Below, in pieces: positions 1-5,769 of a stretch of 5,772 nucleotides of DNA (the first letter of the stretch is position 1; each line of letters begins with the position of its first letter). The notes below the pieces were generated by a model. That model searched no databases, was not told the origin of the DNA, and saw nothing but the letters and a program-made list of their open reading frames with translations. Position numbers and translations under genes: made by a program. This DNA comes from Candidatus Heimdallarchaeota archaeon (lineage in GTDB: Archaea > Asgardarchaeota > Heimdallarchaeia > JABLTI01): positions 1-5,772 of the forward strand of contig JAUVZH010000202.1 in assembly GCA_030602675.1 (NCBI GenBank), in the 5' to 3' direction.

Positions 1-6
1 GGAAAT

Positions 7-12
7 ACCTCC
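7..12 (-). promoter_or_regulatory. Shine-Dalgarno-like GGAGGT at window edge
   Basis: On the minus strand the purine-rich stretch GAGGGAGGT lies about 50 bases after the stop of the LAGLIDADG gene, and only six bases remain before the window ends. Its core GGAGGT matches the usual anti-Shine-Dalgarno complement. This suggests that another minus-strand gene starts at or just beyond the left edge, possibly co-transcribed with the LAGLIDADG gene. No start codon is visible inside the window, so this is only a pointer. Confidence 0.3.
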
Positions 13-64
13 CTCATATATCTTAGTAGAATCTCATAACTTGTTTGAAATGTTTATTCTATCT

Positions 65-1675
65 TTAAATTAGTGTTTTTGATATTATCTTATCTGCATC
101 TACTTCTTGATATAATCCATAAGTTTGTAGAAAATTTTTAATTAAATTCCCTTTTAACTTATTTCCACTAGCAGTAATTCCGAAAATTCCTTTGATGAGA
201 GCTCTCAGTTCATGAGTAGGTTGTAAAATTCGAGTCCAAGTACTAAGTGGTAGGAGATGACTCATAACTCGAATGACTTCTTTTGATGGTTTCAAAGGTA
301 ATTTTATTGCAGGAGTATTAGAAGTTTGAAAGGTTAATCTATCACTATACTTGTTTAATTCTTGCATAAAGTGTTCTACTTTCGGTTGTTTCTGACATAT
401 GTTCATGAAAAGAGAGAAAGGTACCGCTCTTTTATTCTTTTCATAATATGAGTATTGTCCTCGGGTGATTCCTAACTCTGATTCAACTTGAGAGAAGGGT
501 TTTGTTCCCCTAAATTGTTTAAGATAAAATCCAAGACCGTTAACACACAGTGAGGACATTTTGCCAAAGTTAAAGAATCCATTTTTTCTAATATTAACCT
601 CATTTAATCCATTAAAGATAACTGATTTTCTATTCAATAGTTTAATAAAATCTGATCTTTTTTTAGGGTTCATTGTGCCAATATTACGAGCATAAGAAAA
701 TTTATAGTCAATTGGTATTGTTAGCAAATAAGCACCGTTATTCATTTGATAAATGGTACTTTTAATATTCATAAGTACTAGAAATTCTCGAAAATCCTCA
801 ACATAGTGTTTACTTGCACTAGAAAAAGAGATGTGATTTTTGAATGTTCCATCTGCATCCATGACTCCCCGCCAGTAAAGACTACGGTATGGTTCTCCTA
901 GTTGTTTGAATAGTAATGGCTCACGAAGTGCATCATACTTTGCTCCTTGAATGGTTTGATCAGTTAAGAAATTAAACAAACGAACAGCAGAAGATGAACG
1001 TAACTCGACATTCCAAGCATTCCCAGTTTGAAAAATCTCTCCAGAGTCGGTGAATAATTTCTCAAAGAAACTTGAGATTAATTCAATATGTTCTTTCGTT
1101 TCATCAACAACTCGTAACCAATGCGTATGAAGATGACCGTCACCATTAATGACGCCACATAAATAAGCTAAAGTGGGAGAAAGTTTTACCGGGATAGAGT
1201 ACCGTTTGCCACGAGCGCTTTCAAATAATTGTCTATTTCTATTTTGTACTAGTAATGAACAATTCAATACTTCGCATGCACACCGATAAAGGGGATAGGG
1301 TATTGCTCCTCGATCTAGGTAGGTTTGTAACCTAGTTCGCCAAACTGATATCTTAGAGTTTATTGCCTTATAAAAATAATCTCGAGTGAATTCAGCGACA
1401 AGTAAGATCTTCTTTGTTATTAATTCCTTTTCTTCCTTTGATAAGACCAAAAATGGAAACCGGGAAAGAATCCTATCACTGTCTTTTTCCTTTATAAAAT
1501 CGATTTTTCTGACTAATAGAGGAAAATGATGCAAAGTAAGAGTATCCATATCAATAAATGAGCTGGTCCCTAGTGCACCTGTTAATAAAAGCTTGTTTGC
1601 AGTCATCCATTCGTTCATCACAATAGGTTCTGAGTCAAGTAAAAGTGGATCATTTTGCCAGGTAAGAGGAGCCAA
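65..1675 (-). CDS. LAGLIDADG homing endonuclease-like protein with HTH segments
   Basis: This is a 536-residue protein with two LAGLIDADG motifs, LCGVINGDG near 172-180 and YWRGVMDADG near 267-276. Both keep the Asp-Gly ending, so D179 and D275 can serve as the paired metal-binding residues of a monomeric, double-motif endonuclease. A helix-turn-helix-like segment lies at about 107-138. A second one, close in sequence, lies at about 391-428 (ITRGQYSYYEKNKR, then AVPF). The tail from about 455 (IKLPLKPSKEVIRVMSHLL) resembles the run into motif 1 (YSIPVKLSPTLAYLCGVI) but has no Asp-Gly, so it looks like a truncated or decayed second module. The protein is much longer than a minimal two-motif enzyme. 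No intein splicing residues or host-protein halves are seen, so it appears free-standing. Family members cut long DNA sites and promote their own spread, or act as maturases or regulators; which applies here is unknown. The start is the TTG directly after an in-frame TAA, with GGTGG six bases upstream. ATG codons at residues 20 and 24 are alternatives. Confidence 0.85.
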   Translation of the reverse strand: MAPLTWQNDPLLLDSEPIVMNEWMTANKLLLTGALGTSSFIDMDTLTLHHFPLLVRKIDFIKEKDSDRILSRFPFLVLSKEEKELITKKILLVAEFTRDYFYKAINSKISVWRTRLQTYLDRGAIPYPLYRCACEVLNCSLLVQNRNRQLFESARGKRYSIPVKLSPTLAYLCGVINGDGHLHTHWLRVVDETKEHIELISSFFEKLFTDSGEIFQTGNAWNVELRSSSAVRLFNFLTDQTIQGAKYDALREPLLFKQLGEPYRSLYWRGVMDADGTFKNHISFSSASKHYVEDFREFLVLMNIKSTIYQMNNGAYLLTIPIDYKFSYARNIGTMNPKKRSDFIKLLNRKSVIFNGLNEVNIRKNGFFNFGKMSSLCVNGLGFYLKQFRGTKPFSQVESELGITRGQYSYYEKNKRAVPFSLFMNICQKQPKVEHFMQELNKYSDRLTFQTSNTPAIKLPLKPSKEVIRVMSHLLPLSTWTRILQPTHELRALIKGIFGITASGNKLKGNLIKNFLQTYGLYQEVDADKIISKTLI

Positions 1676-1681
1676 TTAGTA

Positions 1682-1686
1682 CCACC
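1682..1686 (-). promoter_or_regulatory. Shine-Dalgarno-like GGTGG before TTG start
   Basis: GGTGG is followed by the spacer TACTAA and then TTG on the minus strand. The match to a canonical Shine-Dalgarno sequence is partial. The layout is the same as at the 290-residue gene, where GAGGG and the six-base spacer CACTAA precede a TTG. This supports the TTG start of the LAGLIDADG gene over the internal ATG at residue 20. Confidence 0.4.
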
Positions 1687-1701
1687 ATAAATTATTATCA
1701 C

Positions 1702-1738
1702 TAGCTTTGAAGTGTCAGAATACTTAAACTTAAAGCTA
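1702..1738 (-). repeat. Inverted repeat (hairpin) after the helical-protein gene
   Basis: TAGCTTTGAAGT at 1702-1713 pairs with ACTTAAAGCTA at 1728-1738, giving an 11-bp stem with one bulged base and a 14-base loop. The outer arm overlaps the TAG stop codon of the 234-residue gene, and the structure fills half of the gap before the LAGLIDADG gene. It could stabilise or process the 3' end of the upstream mRNA, attenuate read-through, or be an operator. No T-run follows on the minus strand, so it is not a standard intrinsic terminator. Confidence 0.45.
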
Positions 1739-2440
1739 AAGTGACACCTTTTCATCAGTTTTCTCTACTAACCATTGCATGTTATATGTCTTCAATGAAT
1801 CAATAGCATAAATTTTGATGTTTGCTTCCCATAAAATTAGTCCAATCATCTGTGCTGCGAAGCCATGTTTACCAGTTAGATTTACTTTTAATTCTTGAGA
1901 AACTAAGTCAATATAATTCTCCAGGTAGAAATCACGTAAAAATTGCATTTCTAGAGAAGCTGACGTATTATTTCTTTGGTAGAGAGCTGCAGCAAGTAAG
2001 ACTTGATCATTATCTATTGTGCTAGCTTTAAGATCTTTAATAATTTGCTGTGTAAATTCTTCGTCCCCTGTAGTATATTTAGCTAAAACCCAAAAAATTC
2101 GAGCCCGAACACTAAGAGCAGTATCAGCTCTTAAAGGGGTAATAGAAGATACACAATCTTTCTGTAGTAATGATTCGAGGTAGAGCACAACTTTTTCACG
2201 TAGAAAACTTTCTTGGTGTGAGAGCAATTTTTGCAAAAATGAAACTTTTATCTCTTTAGATATTTTCTTCTTTGCTACAAGAAAATCTAGTAATGTATTA
2301 AGTTGAATAGCTGAAAGGGTACTCAAAGTTTTATCATATAATTCCTCAAAATCTGCTAAATTACCTTCCTCTATAAGGAGAATCTGTTTATAGATTATTT
2401 CTGGAATTGTTTCTTGAAGTTTTTTTTGAAGAAAGGTCAT
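1736..2440 (-). CDS. Helical HEAT-like protein, partner of the nuclease gene
   Basis: This 234-residue protein is not recognised as a named family. It has no signal peptide or membrane span and reads as almost continuous amphipathic helices. Residues about 80-140 have the look of HEAT/armadillo repeats: REKVVLYLESLLQ, then DTALSVRARIFWVLAKY, then EEFTQQIIKDL, with the Asp/Val-Arg pattern common between helices. Such solenoids usually bind proteins or nucleic acid, so a scaffold or regulatory-subunit role for the upstream nuclease is inferred. The ATG lies 14 bases after the TAA-TAA double stop of the nuclease gene, and a weak GTGA at 2445-2448 could act as its ribosome binding site, so the two are probably one transcript. 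The stop is TAG, inside the inverted repeat described separately. No catalytic motif is visible. Confidence 0.8.
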   Translation of the reverse strand: MTFLQKKLQETIPEIIYKQILLIEEGNLADFEELYDKTLSTLSAIQLNTLLDFLVAKKKISKEIKVSFLQKLLSHQESFLREKVVLYLESLLQKDCVSSITPLRADTALSVRARIFWVLAKYTTGDEEFTQQIIKDLKASTIDNDQVLLAAALYQRNNTSASLEMQFLRDFYLENYIDLVSQELKVNLTGKHGFAAQMIGLILWEANIKIYAIDSLKTYNMQWLVEKTDEKVSL

Positions 2441-2454
2441 AATATCACATTTTA

Positions 2455-4581
2455 TTATTTAGTAACTTCTAGAGCGAATGTTTCCGTTCGGAACTCATGA
2501 AACATTGAGTTGAGCTTTGGTAGAAACTCTTCTTTCACTTTGATGTAAAGCTGACTTTTATAACAATTAATAGTTTTTTGATGTAGACTTAATTCTCCAA
2601 TGGCAAACCTAATTTTTGAGTAGAGATTCGGAAGATAGCGAAATGATTCTCTATCCTTACAGCTTATGGCTTGCATTTTTCCATTCTTAAAAATAAGATG
2701 ATCCACCTCAAAATGCTTTCCATAAAAAGAAAAGAGAATATTTGAAACAACCTGAAAATCCAAACTTTCAAGTAATTCTCTGATATATTTCTCATATTCT
2801 GAACCGGATTTACTTTTGAATGTTTTAAATTGAAAAATATTACAAAATGATGGTAGACTTTTCGAAATAGTTTCCCAATGATCAAGTAGAATTTTGTAAT
2901 CCCCTTGTTCGTTATGCATTGCACATTTAGCTACAAGAATGCTATAGTTACTATTTTTTGCTAAGGTTGAATGAAGTGTCTGTAAAATTTCTTCTTCAAG
3001 ATCTATAGGTTGTACAACATTAATCTTGTTTTGTAGTTCTAAATCAAAATCAGCACTACTATTTATTCGTTCTGCAGTTTCCTTATAGAGTAGGGAATAA
3101 TCCGCTTTAGTTAGATTCATTAAAAAACAGTATTGTTCAATAAATTGATTTACCTCTGCAGGATTTAGTATCGACTGGTGCAATATCGAGTATGCTTCTT
3201 GTTCCAAAGTTTCTTTGGTAGTCAGTTTATGTGTTAATGGATGAACAAACTGATTGTGCTGTCCTTTATTCTTTATCAATATTTGAAAGTCTAAAATGCG
3301 ATTAATCAGTAGTTCAGGATTTTTGAGAAATGTTAAAAGCTCTTCTTTTCCTACAAGAATAATATTGTTTGCTAATCCATAAAGTTTCGTGATATTCTTT
3401 CTTAATTTCGTAGTGGTTACCTCTGTATTGATAAAAACCAATGAGAAAATGTTCTTAGTCTGTAATTGTTCTTGTAATTGAAAAAGCTCCCCTAATACTT
3501 CATCAAGAACATTATTTTTGATTTTCTTTGAAGTTTTAATTTCGAGTAATCCTACTAACTCTTCCAAAATAATTAATCCATCTAAGCATTTGGTAGTTTG
3601 TGGTGGATTAGCACTTGTGATCTTTACCTCAGAGAATAACCTACTATTTTGCTTAGTAAAAGCATTGTGTAGAATTGTCCAAACTTGTTCCTCAAATTGT
3701 GCATCAATATGACGGGAATCAACTGACCAATTGGTAGTTAATTGCTTTAGAGCATATCCTTTTTGTTGGAGTTCCTTAGTTAGCTTAAGATCTTGTTTTC
3801 CTTGTTCTGAAAGTTCAAACATTGGGTGAGTGAAAACAACTTTTACTTTCTTCCTTGCACCATAATATGGTATGGTTATTTTCTTTACAAGTCGTTTCTT
3901 CTTTTTTCTTTGTGAAAACCTTAGAATCGTTTGCTTTCTATCATTAATAGTTCCAACAACATATGTGTTTTTCAATTTCCACCAATCTTTTATGTATCTC
4001 CCAAGCTCTTCCGATAACTCAATTCGTCCAGAATTTCCTAAGGAACAAAAACATTCGATTTGTAATTGCTTTGTGTTTGTTTGGTAGAGATTGAATGACG
4101 CTCCTCTTCTTCTTCCTCCTAAAAGCCATTGTTTGACTTCCTCTTCCTTGATACTGTTATATTCGAGTAATTCTCTGGTGTAATAAAACAATTTAGTTGG
4201 TTCTAAACCTTTTATGATACAAGTTACTTTCGAACTTATTTGTTGAGAGATCTTTTTTTGTGCTTCATTTGTTTTTGATAGCTCTATATACCAACCATTT
4301 GTTTTCTCTATTAATAAAACAGTTTGATTTTTTAATATCTCTTTAACTGATGTGTTTTCATTAACTGTTATGTCTACTCTTATTGAATTGGTGTTCTTTT
4401 TACTTGATCTAGCTACATTCATCCACTTGTGAATTTTAGAGGCTATATGTATTCCTGGTTGAGTTATTTTTGTTTTGATTAAGACTGTACCATCTATATA
4501 AATCTCAAATGCTGTCCCTCTCTTTAGTTTTCCTGCTTTGTAAAGCATTTTCCAATCCAACTCATCTTTTCTTTGGGTCAT
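2455..4581 (-). CDS. Protein with two PD-(D/E)XK nuclease-like domains
   Basis: This is a 708-residue protein with no close named relative that I recognise. Residues 1-225 hold two copies of a beta-rich module: KLKRGTAFEIY near 18-28 and GRRRGASFNLY near 156-166, each followed by alternating strands. A Lys/Arg-rich patch (about 221-248) may bind nucleic acid. Residues about 294-420 form a PD-(D/E)XK fold with a helix holding E297/E298, D334 in CLDGLI, and E347-I-K349 in LLEIKTSKK, then a Gln-rich helix and the strand FSLVFINTEV, like RecB-type nucleases. A helical linker spans about 420-585. Residues about 592-690 form a second PD-(D/E)XK domain: the helix SEYEKYIRELLES, D627 in EVDHLIF, and S640-C-K642 in AISCKDR. 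Here the usual Glu before Lys is Ser; E663 in the next helix could compensate. This C-terminal part recalls the nuclease end of Card1/Can2-type proteins, but no CARF domain is seen. The gene leads an operon with the helical protein and is divergent to the AbrB-like gene. No Shine-Dalgarno sequence precedes the ATG, so a short or absent leader is likely. Confidence 0.85.
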   Translation of the reverse strand: MTQRKDELDWKMLYKAGKLKRGTAFEIYIDGTVLIKTKITQPGIHIASKIHKWMNVARSSKKNTNSIRVDITVNENTSVKEILKNQTVLLIEKTNGWYIELSKTNEAQKKISQQISSKVTCIIKGLEPTKLFYYTRELLEYNSIKEEEVKQWLLGGRRRGASFNLYQTNTKQLQIECFCSLGNSGRIELSEELGRYIKDWWKLKNTYVVGTINDRKQTILRFSQRKKKKRLVKKITIPYYGARKKVKVVFTHPMFELSEQGKQDLKLTKELQQKGYALKQLTTNWSVDSRHIDAQFEEQVWTILHNAFTKQNSRLFSEVKITSANPPQTTKCLDGLIILEELVGLLEIKTSKKIKNNVLDEVLGELFQLQEQLQTKNIFSLVFINTEVTTTKLRKNITKLYGLANNIILVGKEELLTFLKNPELLINRILDFQILIKNKGQHNQFVHPLTHKLTTKETLEQEAYSILHQSILNPAEVNQFIEQYCFLMNLTKADYSLLYKETAERINSSADFDLELQNKINVVQPIDLEEEILQTLHSTLAKNSNYSILVAKCAMHNEQGDYKILLDHWETISKSLPSFCNIFQFKTFKSKSGSEYEKYIRELLESLDFQVVSNILFSFYGKHFEVDHLIFKNGKMQAISCKDRESFRYLPNLYSKIRFAIGELSLHQKTINCYKSQLYIKVKEEFLPKLNSMFHEFRTETFALEVTK

Positions 4582-4587
4582 ACGATT

Positions 4588-4610
4588 TGCCTATAAGTAT
4601 ATTATAGGCA
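4588..4610. promoter_or_regulatory. Perfect palindrome, probable operator
   Basis: TGCCTATAA at 4588-4596 and TTATAGGCA at 4602-4610 are exact inverted 9-bp arms around the 5-base centre GTATA. The site begins seven bases before the nuclease ATG and ends just before the TATA-like box of the AbrB-like gene, where a bound dimer would block the nuclease transcript start and crowd the other promoter. The obvious candidate ligand is the AbrB-like protein next door, by analogy with autoregulating members of that family. Confidence 0.6.
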
Positions 4611-4612
4611 AT

Positions 4613-4625
4613 GGAAATATTTAAA
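4613..4625 (+). promoter_or_regulatory. BRE/TATA-like promoter of the AbrB-like gene
   Basis: GGAAATATTTAAA reads as a purine-rich B-recognition element followed by an archaeal TATA box (TATTTAAA, 4618-4625). The box centre is about 31 bases from the ATG at 4653. Archaeal transcription usually starts about 26 bases downstream of the centre, so the mRNA would have only a few untranslated bases. The lack of a Shine-Dalgarno sequence before this ATG fits. Its position beside the palindrome suggests repression. Confidence 0.5.
4615..4625 (-). promoter_or_regulatory. TATA-like box of the nuclease operon (shared site)
   Basis: Read on the minus strand, the same AT box is TTTAAATATTT, centred about 40 bases from the nuclease ATG. 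This would place transcription start near 4595, inside the palindrome, with a leader of roughly 14 bases. An alternative is the minus-strand TATAAT at 4602-4607, which would suit a bacterial -10 box but lacks a convincing -35 partner. Confidence 0.35.
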
Positions 4626-4627
4626 GT

Positions 4628-4643
4628 TTATGGCAACCTATAA
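4628..4643. promoter_or_regulatory. Second set of operator half-sites
   Basis: TTATGG (4628-4633) and CCTATAA (4637-4643) repeat the arms of the palindrome at 4588-4610, but in the opposite order and with a three-base spacer. TTTATGGCAA here also resembles TTATAGGCAA at 4602-4611. Two clusters of the same half-site, flanking the TATA-like box, suit cooperative binding by one regulator. This cluster lies between the box and the AbrB-like start codon. Confidence 0.4.
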
Positions 4644-4652
4644 TTTTATCAG

Positions 4653-4820
4653 ATGATGACTATGCCAGTGAAATTTAGGCGTAAAGTAGCTGATTTGAAC
4701 CGAACTTTGATGGTGAATATTCCTAAGGAAATTGCAGAGGAGTTAGGGATAGAAAAAGGAGATACCATAATAATAACCCTTGAAAATAGTTATTTCTGTG
4801 GAAGAAAGGAAGAGAAGTAA
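4653..4820 (+). CDS. AbrB/SpoVT-type DNA-binding regulator, 55 residues
   Basis: The 55 residues make up essentially one swapped-hairpin AbrB domain. RRKVADLNRTLMVNIPKEI followed by AEELGIEKGDTIIITLE is the hallmark 'strand, IPKEIAEELGI, KGD, strand' pattern, and a short basic tail (CGRKEEK) follows. Family members dimerise and bind AT-rich DNA, and are commonly autoregulators or antitoxin-type proteins. This one is divergent from the nuclease operon across a 71-base region with a perfect palindrome and extra half-sites, so it is the likely regulator of both directions. No toxin follows it in the usual downstream position. Three in-frame ATGs lie close together (4653, 4656, 4662). The first is chosen because it best fits the TATA-like box and a near-leaderless mRNA, but the others would leave the domain intact. 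Confidence 0.88.
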   Translation: MMTMPVKFRRKVADLNRTLMVNIPKEIAEELGIEKGDTIIITLENSYFCGRKEEK

Positions 4821-4846
4821 ATAGTCTAAATACCTAATATACTCAC

Positions 4847-4851
4847 TTTTT
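4847..4851 (+). terminator. Possible T-run terminator after the AbrB-like gene
   Basis: A run of five T lies 26 bases after the stop codon of the AbrB-like gene and just before the TATA-like box of the next gene. Archaeal termination often needs only a T-run without a hairpin. Five T is short, so support is weak. If it works, the two rightward genes are transcribed separately. Confidence 0.25.
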
Positions 4852-4854
4852 GTC

Positions 4855-4863
4855 ATTTAAATA
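4855..4863 (+). promoter_or_regulatory. TATA-like box of the 290-residue HEAT-like gene
   Basis: ATTTAAATA is centred at about 4859. A start of transcription some 25 bases downstream falls at about 4884-4886, right at an ATG and just before the GAGGG box. This supports an independent promoter with either a leaderless ATG start or a leader of about 12 bases for the TTG start. A TTGTCA at 4850-4855 could be read as a bacterial -35 box, but no good -10 sits at the right spacing. Confidence 0.4.
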
Positions 4864-4885
4864 GAAAATAAGTGTTAGTGTATAT

Positions 4886-4890
4886 GAGGG
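4886..4890 (+). promoter_or_regulatory. Shine-Dalgarno-like GAGGG before TTG start
   Basis: GAGGG is followed by the six-base spacer CACTAA and then TTG at 4897. The spacing is good for ribosome binding and matches the TTG start of the LAGLIDADG gene (GGTGG, TACTAA, TTG). It supports translation from the TTG even though an ATG lies 13 bases upstream in another frame. Confidence 0.45.
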
Positions 4891-4896
4891 CACTAA

Positions 4897-5769
4897 TTGA
4901 TTGATGAGATTCAACACTTTCATGATAAAGGTGAAACCATCTTTATAGAGATATTCAAATCTATTGGGATGAAACCAGAAAGAGTAAGTTCATTTGATTA
5001 TGAATTTACTATAATAGAGCTATGCTATAGATATCTTGGGGAAGTTGGAAGGACTTTAACGATTTTAATAACTAAAGAAAAGGACATTGTTCGGAAGAAG
5101 TGCTTGGTTTTTTTGCTAGCAAAAGTAATTGAAGAAACTCAATTCGTCCCGATTATTGCTGAGGAACTACTGAAAGATGATTCCGAATCACCATATGTTT
5201 TGTTTACCATAGCTAATGCGCTATTTCAACATACTGAATACCAAATACGCTGTATAGAGATTTTTCGAAAAATCATTCTCGATAAAGAAAACCATATGGA
5301 CATGCGTTATTATGCAACTGCAAATCTACATCATATAGCAAGAAAAGATGGAAACATTGCACTTATTCCAATATTACTTGAGATTTTAGTTTTAAAGGAA
5401 TATCATTTTAATGATCCTTACTTTGCTGGGTATGATATGGGAGATGTATTTATTGCTGATGTTAGTAGTTTTGATCCGAATTATTCGGAATACTGGATTA
5501 TAGACATTAAACATGAAGTAGTTAGTGGTTTATCTTACTTTCCAAAGCAATTTGAGATGATTGTTGGTCCACTAATTTCATTCATGATCGAAAAATGGCA
5601 AATCGAGGAATATATTGAATTAGTAGCAAGTACCCTTTGCTCCTACATTGATATAGTTCCTCAGGCTTCCAAACTTCTAATGGAGAAAGTTGGTTCTCAT
5701 TATGATACTAATGATGGAGCGAAAATGATTATTAATGCAATCAATGAAAGTCTAGGCAATATTGATTAA
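4897..5769 (+). CDS. HEAT-like helical repeat protein, 290 residues
   Basis: This is a 290-residue soluble protein with no signal peptide or membrane span. Paired helices in the HEAT style cover about residues 35-165: KEKDIVRKKCLVFLLAKVIE, then ESPYVLFTIANALFQ, then MDMRYYATANLHHIARKDG and IALIPILLEIL. An acidic, aromatic-rich insert follows at about 168-200 (FNDPYFAGYDMGDVF, SSFDPNYSEYW), and more helices run to the end (about 205-288). HEAT solenoids are scaffolds or binding platforms; the specific partner cannot be read here, and no catalytic motif is visible. It is weakly reminiscent of the helical partner of the nuclease, but only in fold type. The frame opens with TTG directly after TAA, with GAGGG upstream. 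An ATG at 4884 gives only six codons before TGA, yet removing one unit of the 4-base duplication ATTGATTG would join it in frame (MRALIDEIQ). So either TTG is the true start or the 5' end carries a small frameshift. The next in-frame ATG is at residue 25. Confidence 0.75.
   Translation: MIDEIQHFHDKGETIFIEIFKSIGMKPERVSSFDYEFTIIELCYRYLGEVGRTLTILITKEKDIVRKKCLVFLLAKVIEETQFVPIIAEELLKDDSESPYVLFTIANALFQHTEYQIRCIEIFRKIILDKENHMDMRYYATANLHHIARKDGNIALIPILLEILVLKEYHFNDPYFAGYDMGDVFIADVSSFDPNYSEYWIIDIKHEVVSGLSYFPKQFEMIVGPLISFMIEKWQIEEYIELVASTLCSYIDIVPQASKLLMEKVGSHYDTNDGAKMIINAINESLGNID

Noticed and set aside
65..1675. Intein or intron-encoded origin for the LAGLIDADG gene
   Set aside because: No splice-junction residues, flanking host-protein halves or intron RNA structure are visible; the frame starts and stops on its own.
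1822..2025. 67-residue plus-strand open frame
   Set aside because: It lies wholly inside the minus-strand helical-protein gene, with no ribosome binding site and no recognisable domain.
2664..2924. 86-residue minus-strand open frame
   Set aside because: It is an alternative frame within the second nuclease domain of the 708-residue gene, whose own frame carries clear motifs.
3518..3712. 64-residue plus-strand open frame
   Set aside because: It is antisense to the first nuclease domain, and its hydrophobic composition comes from the complement of Lys/Glu-rich coding sequence.
3872..4087. 71-residue plus-strand open frame rich in Phe
   Set aside because: It is antisense to the basic Lys/Arg patch of the nuclease gene. 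The Phe run is the complement of Lys codons, not a membrane segment.
2455..4581. Assignment of the 708-residue protein as a Card1/Can2 CRISPR ancillary nuclease
   Set aside because: Only the C-terminal nuclease region is reminiscent. No CARF domain, CRISPR array or cas gene is seen in the window.
4834..4885. Imperfect inverted repeat (ATATACTCACTT against AAGTGTTAGTGTATAT)
   Set aside because: The arms need several gaps to pair, and AT-rich intergenic DNA gives such matches easily.
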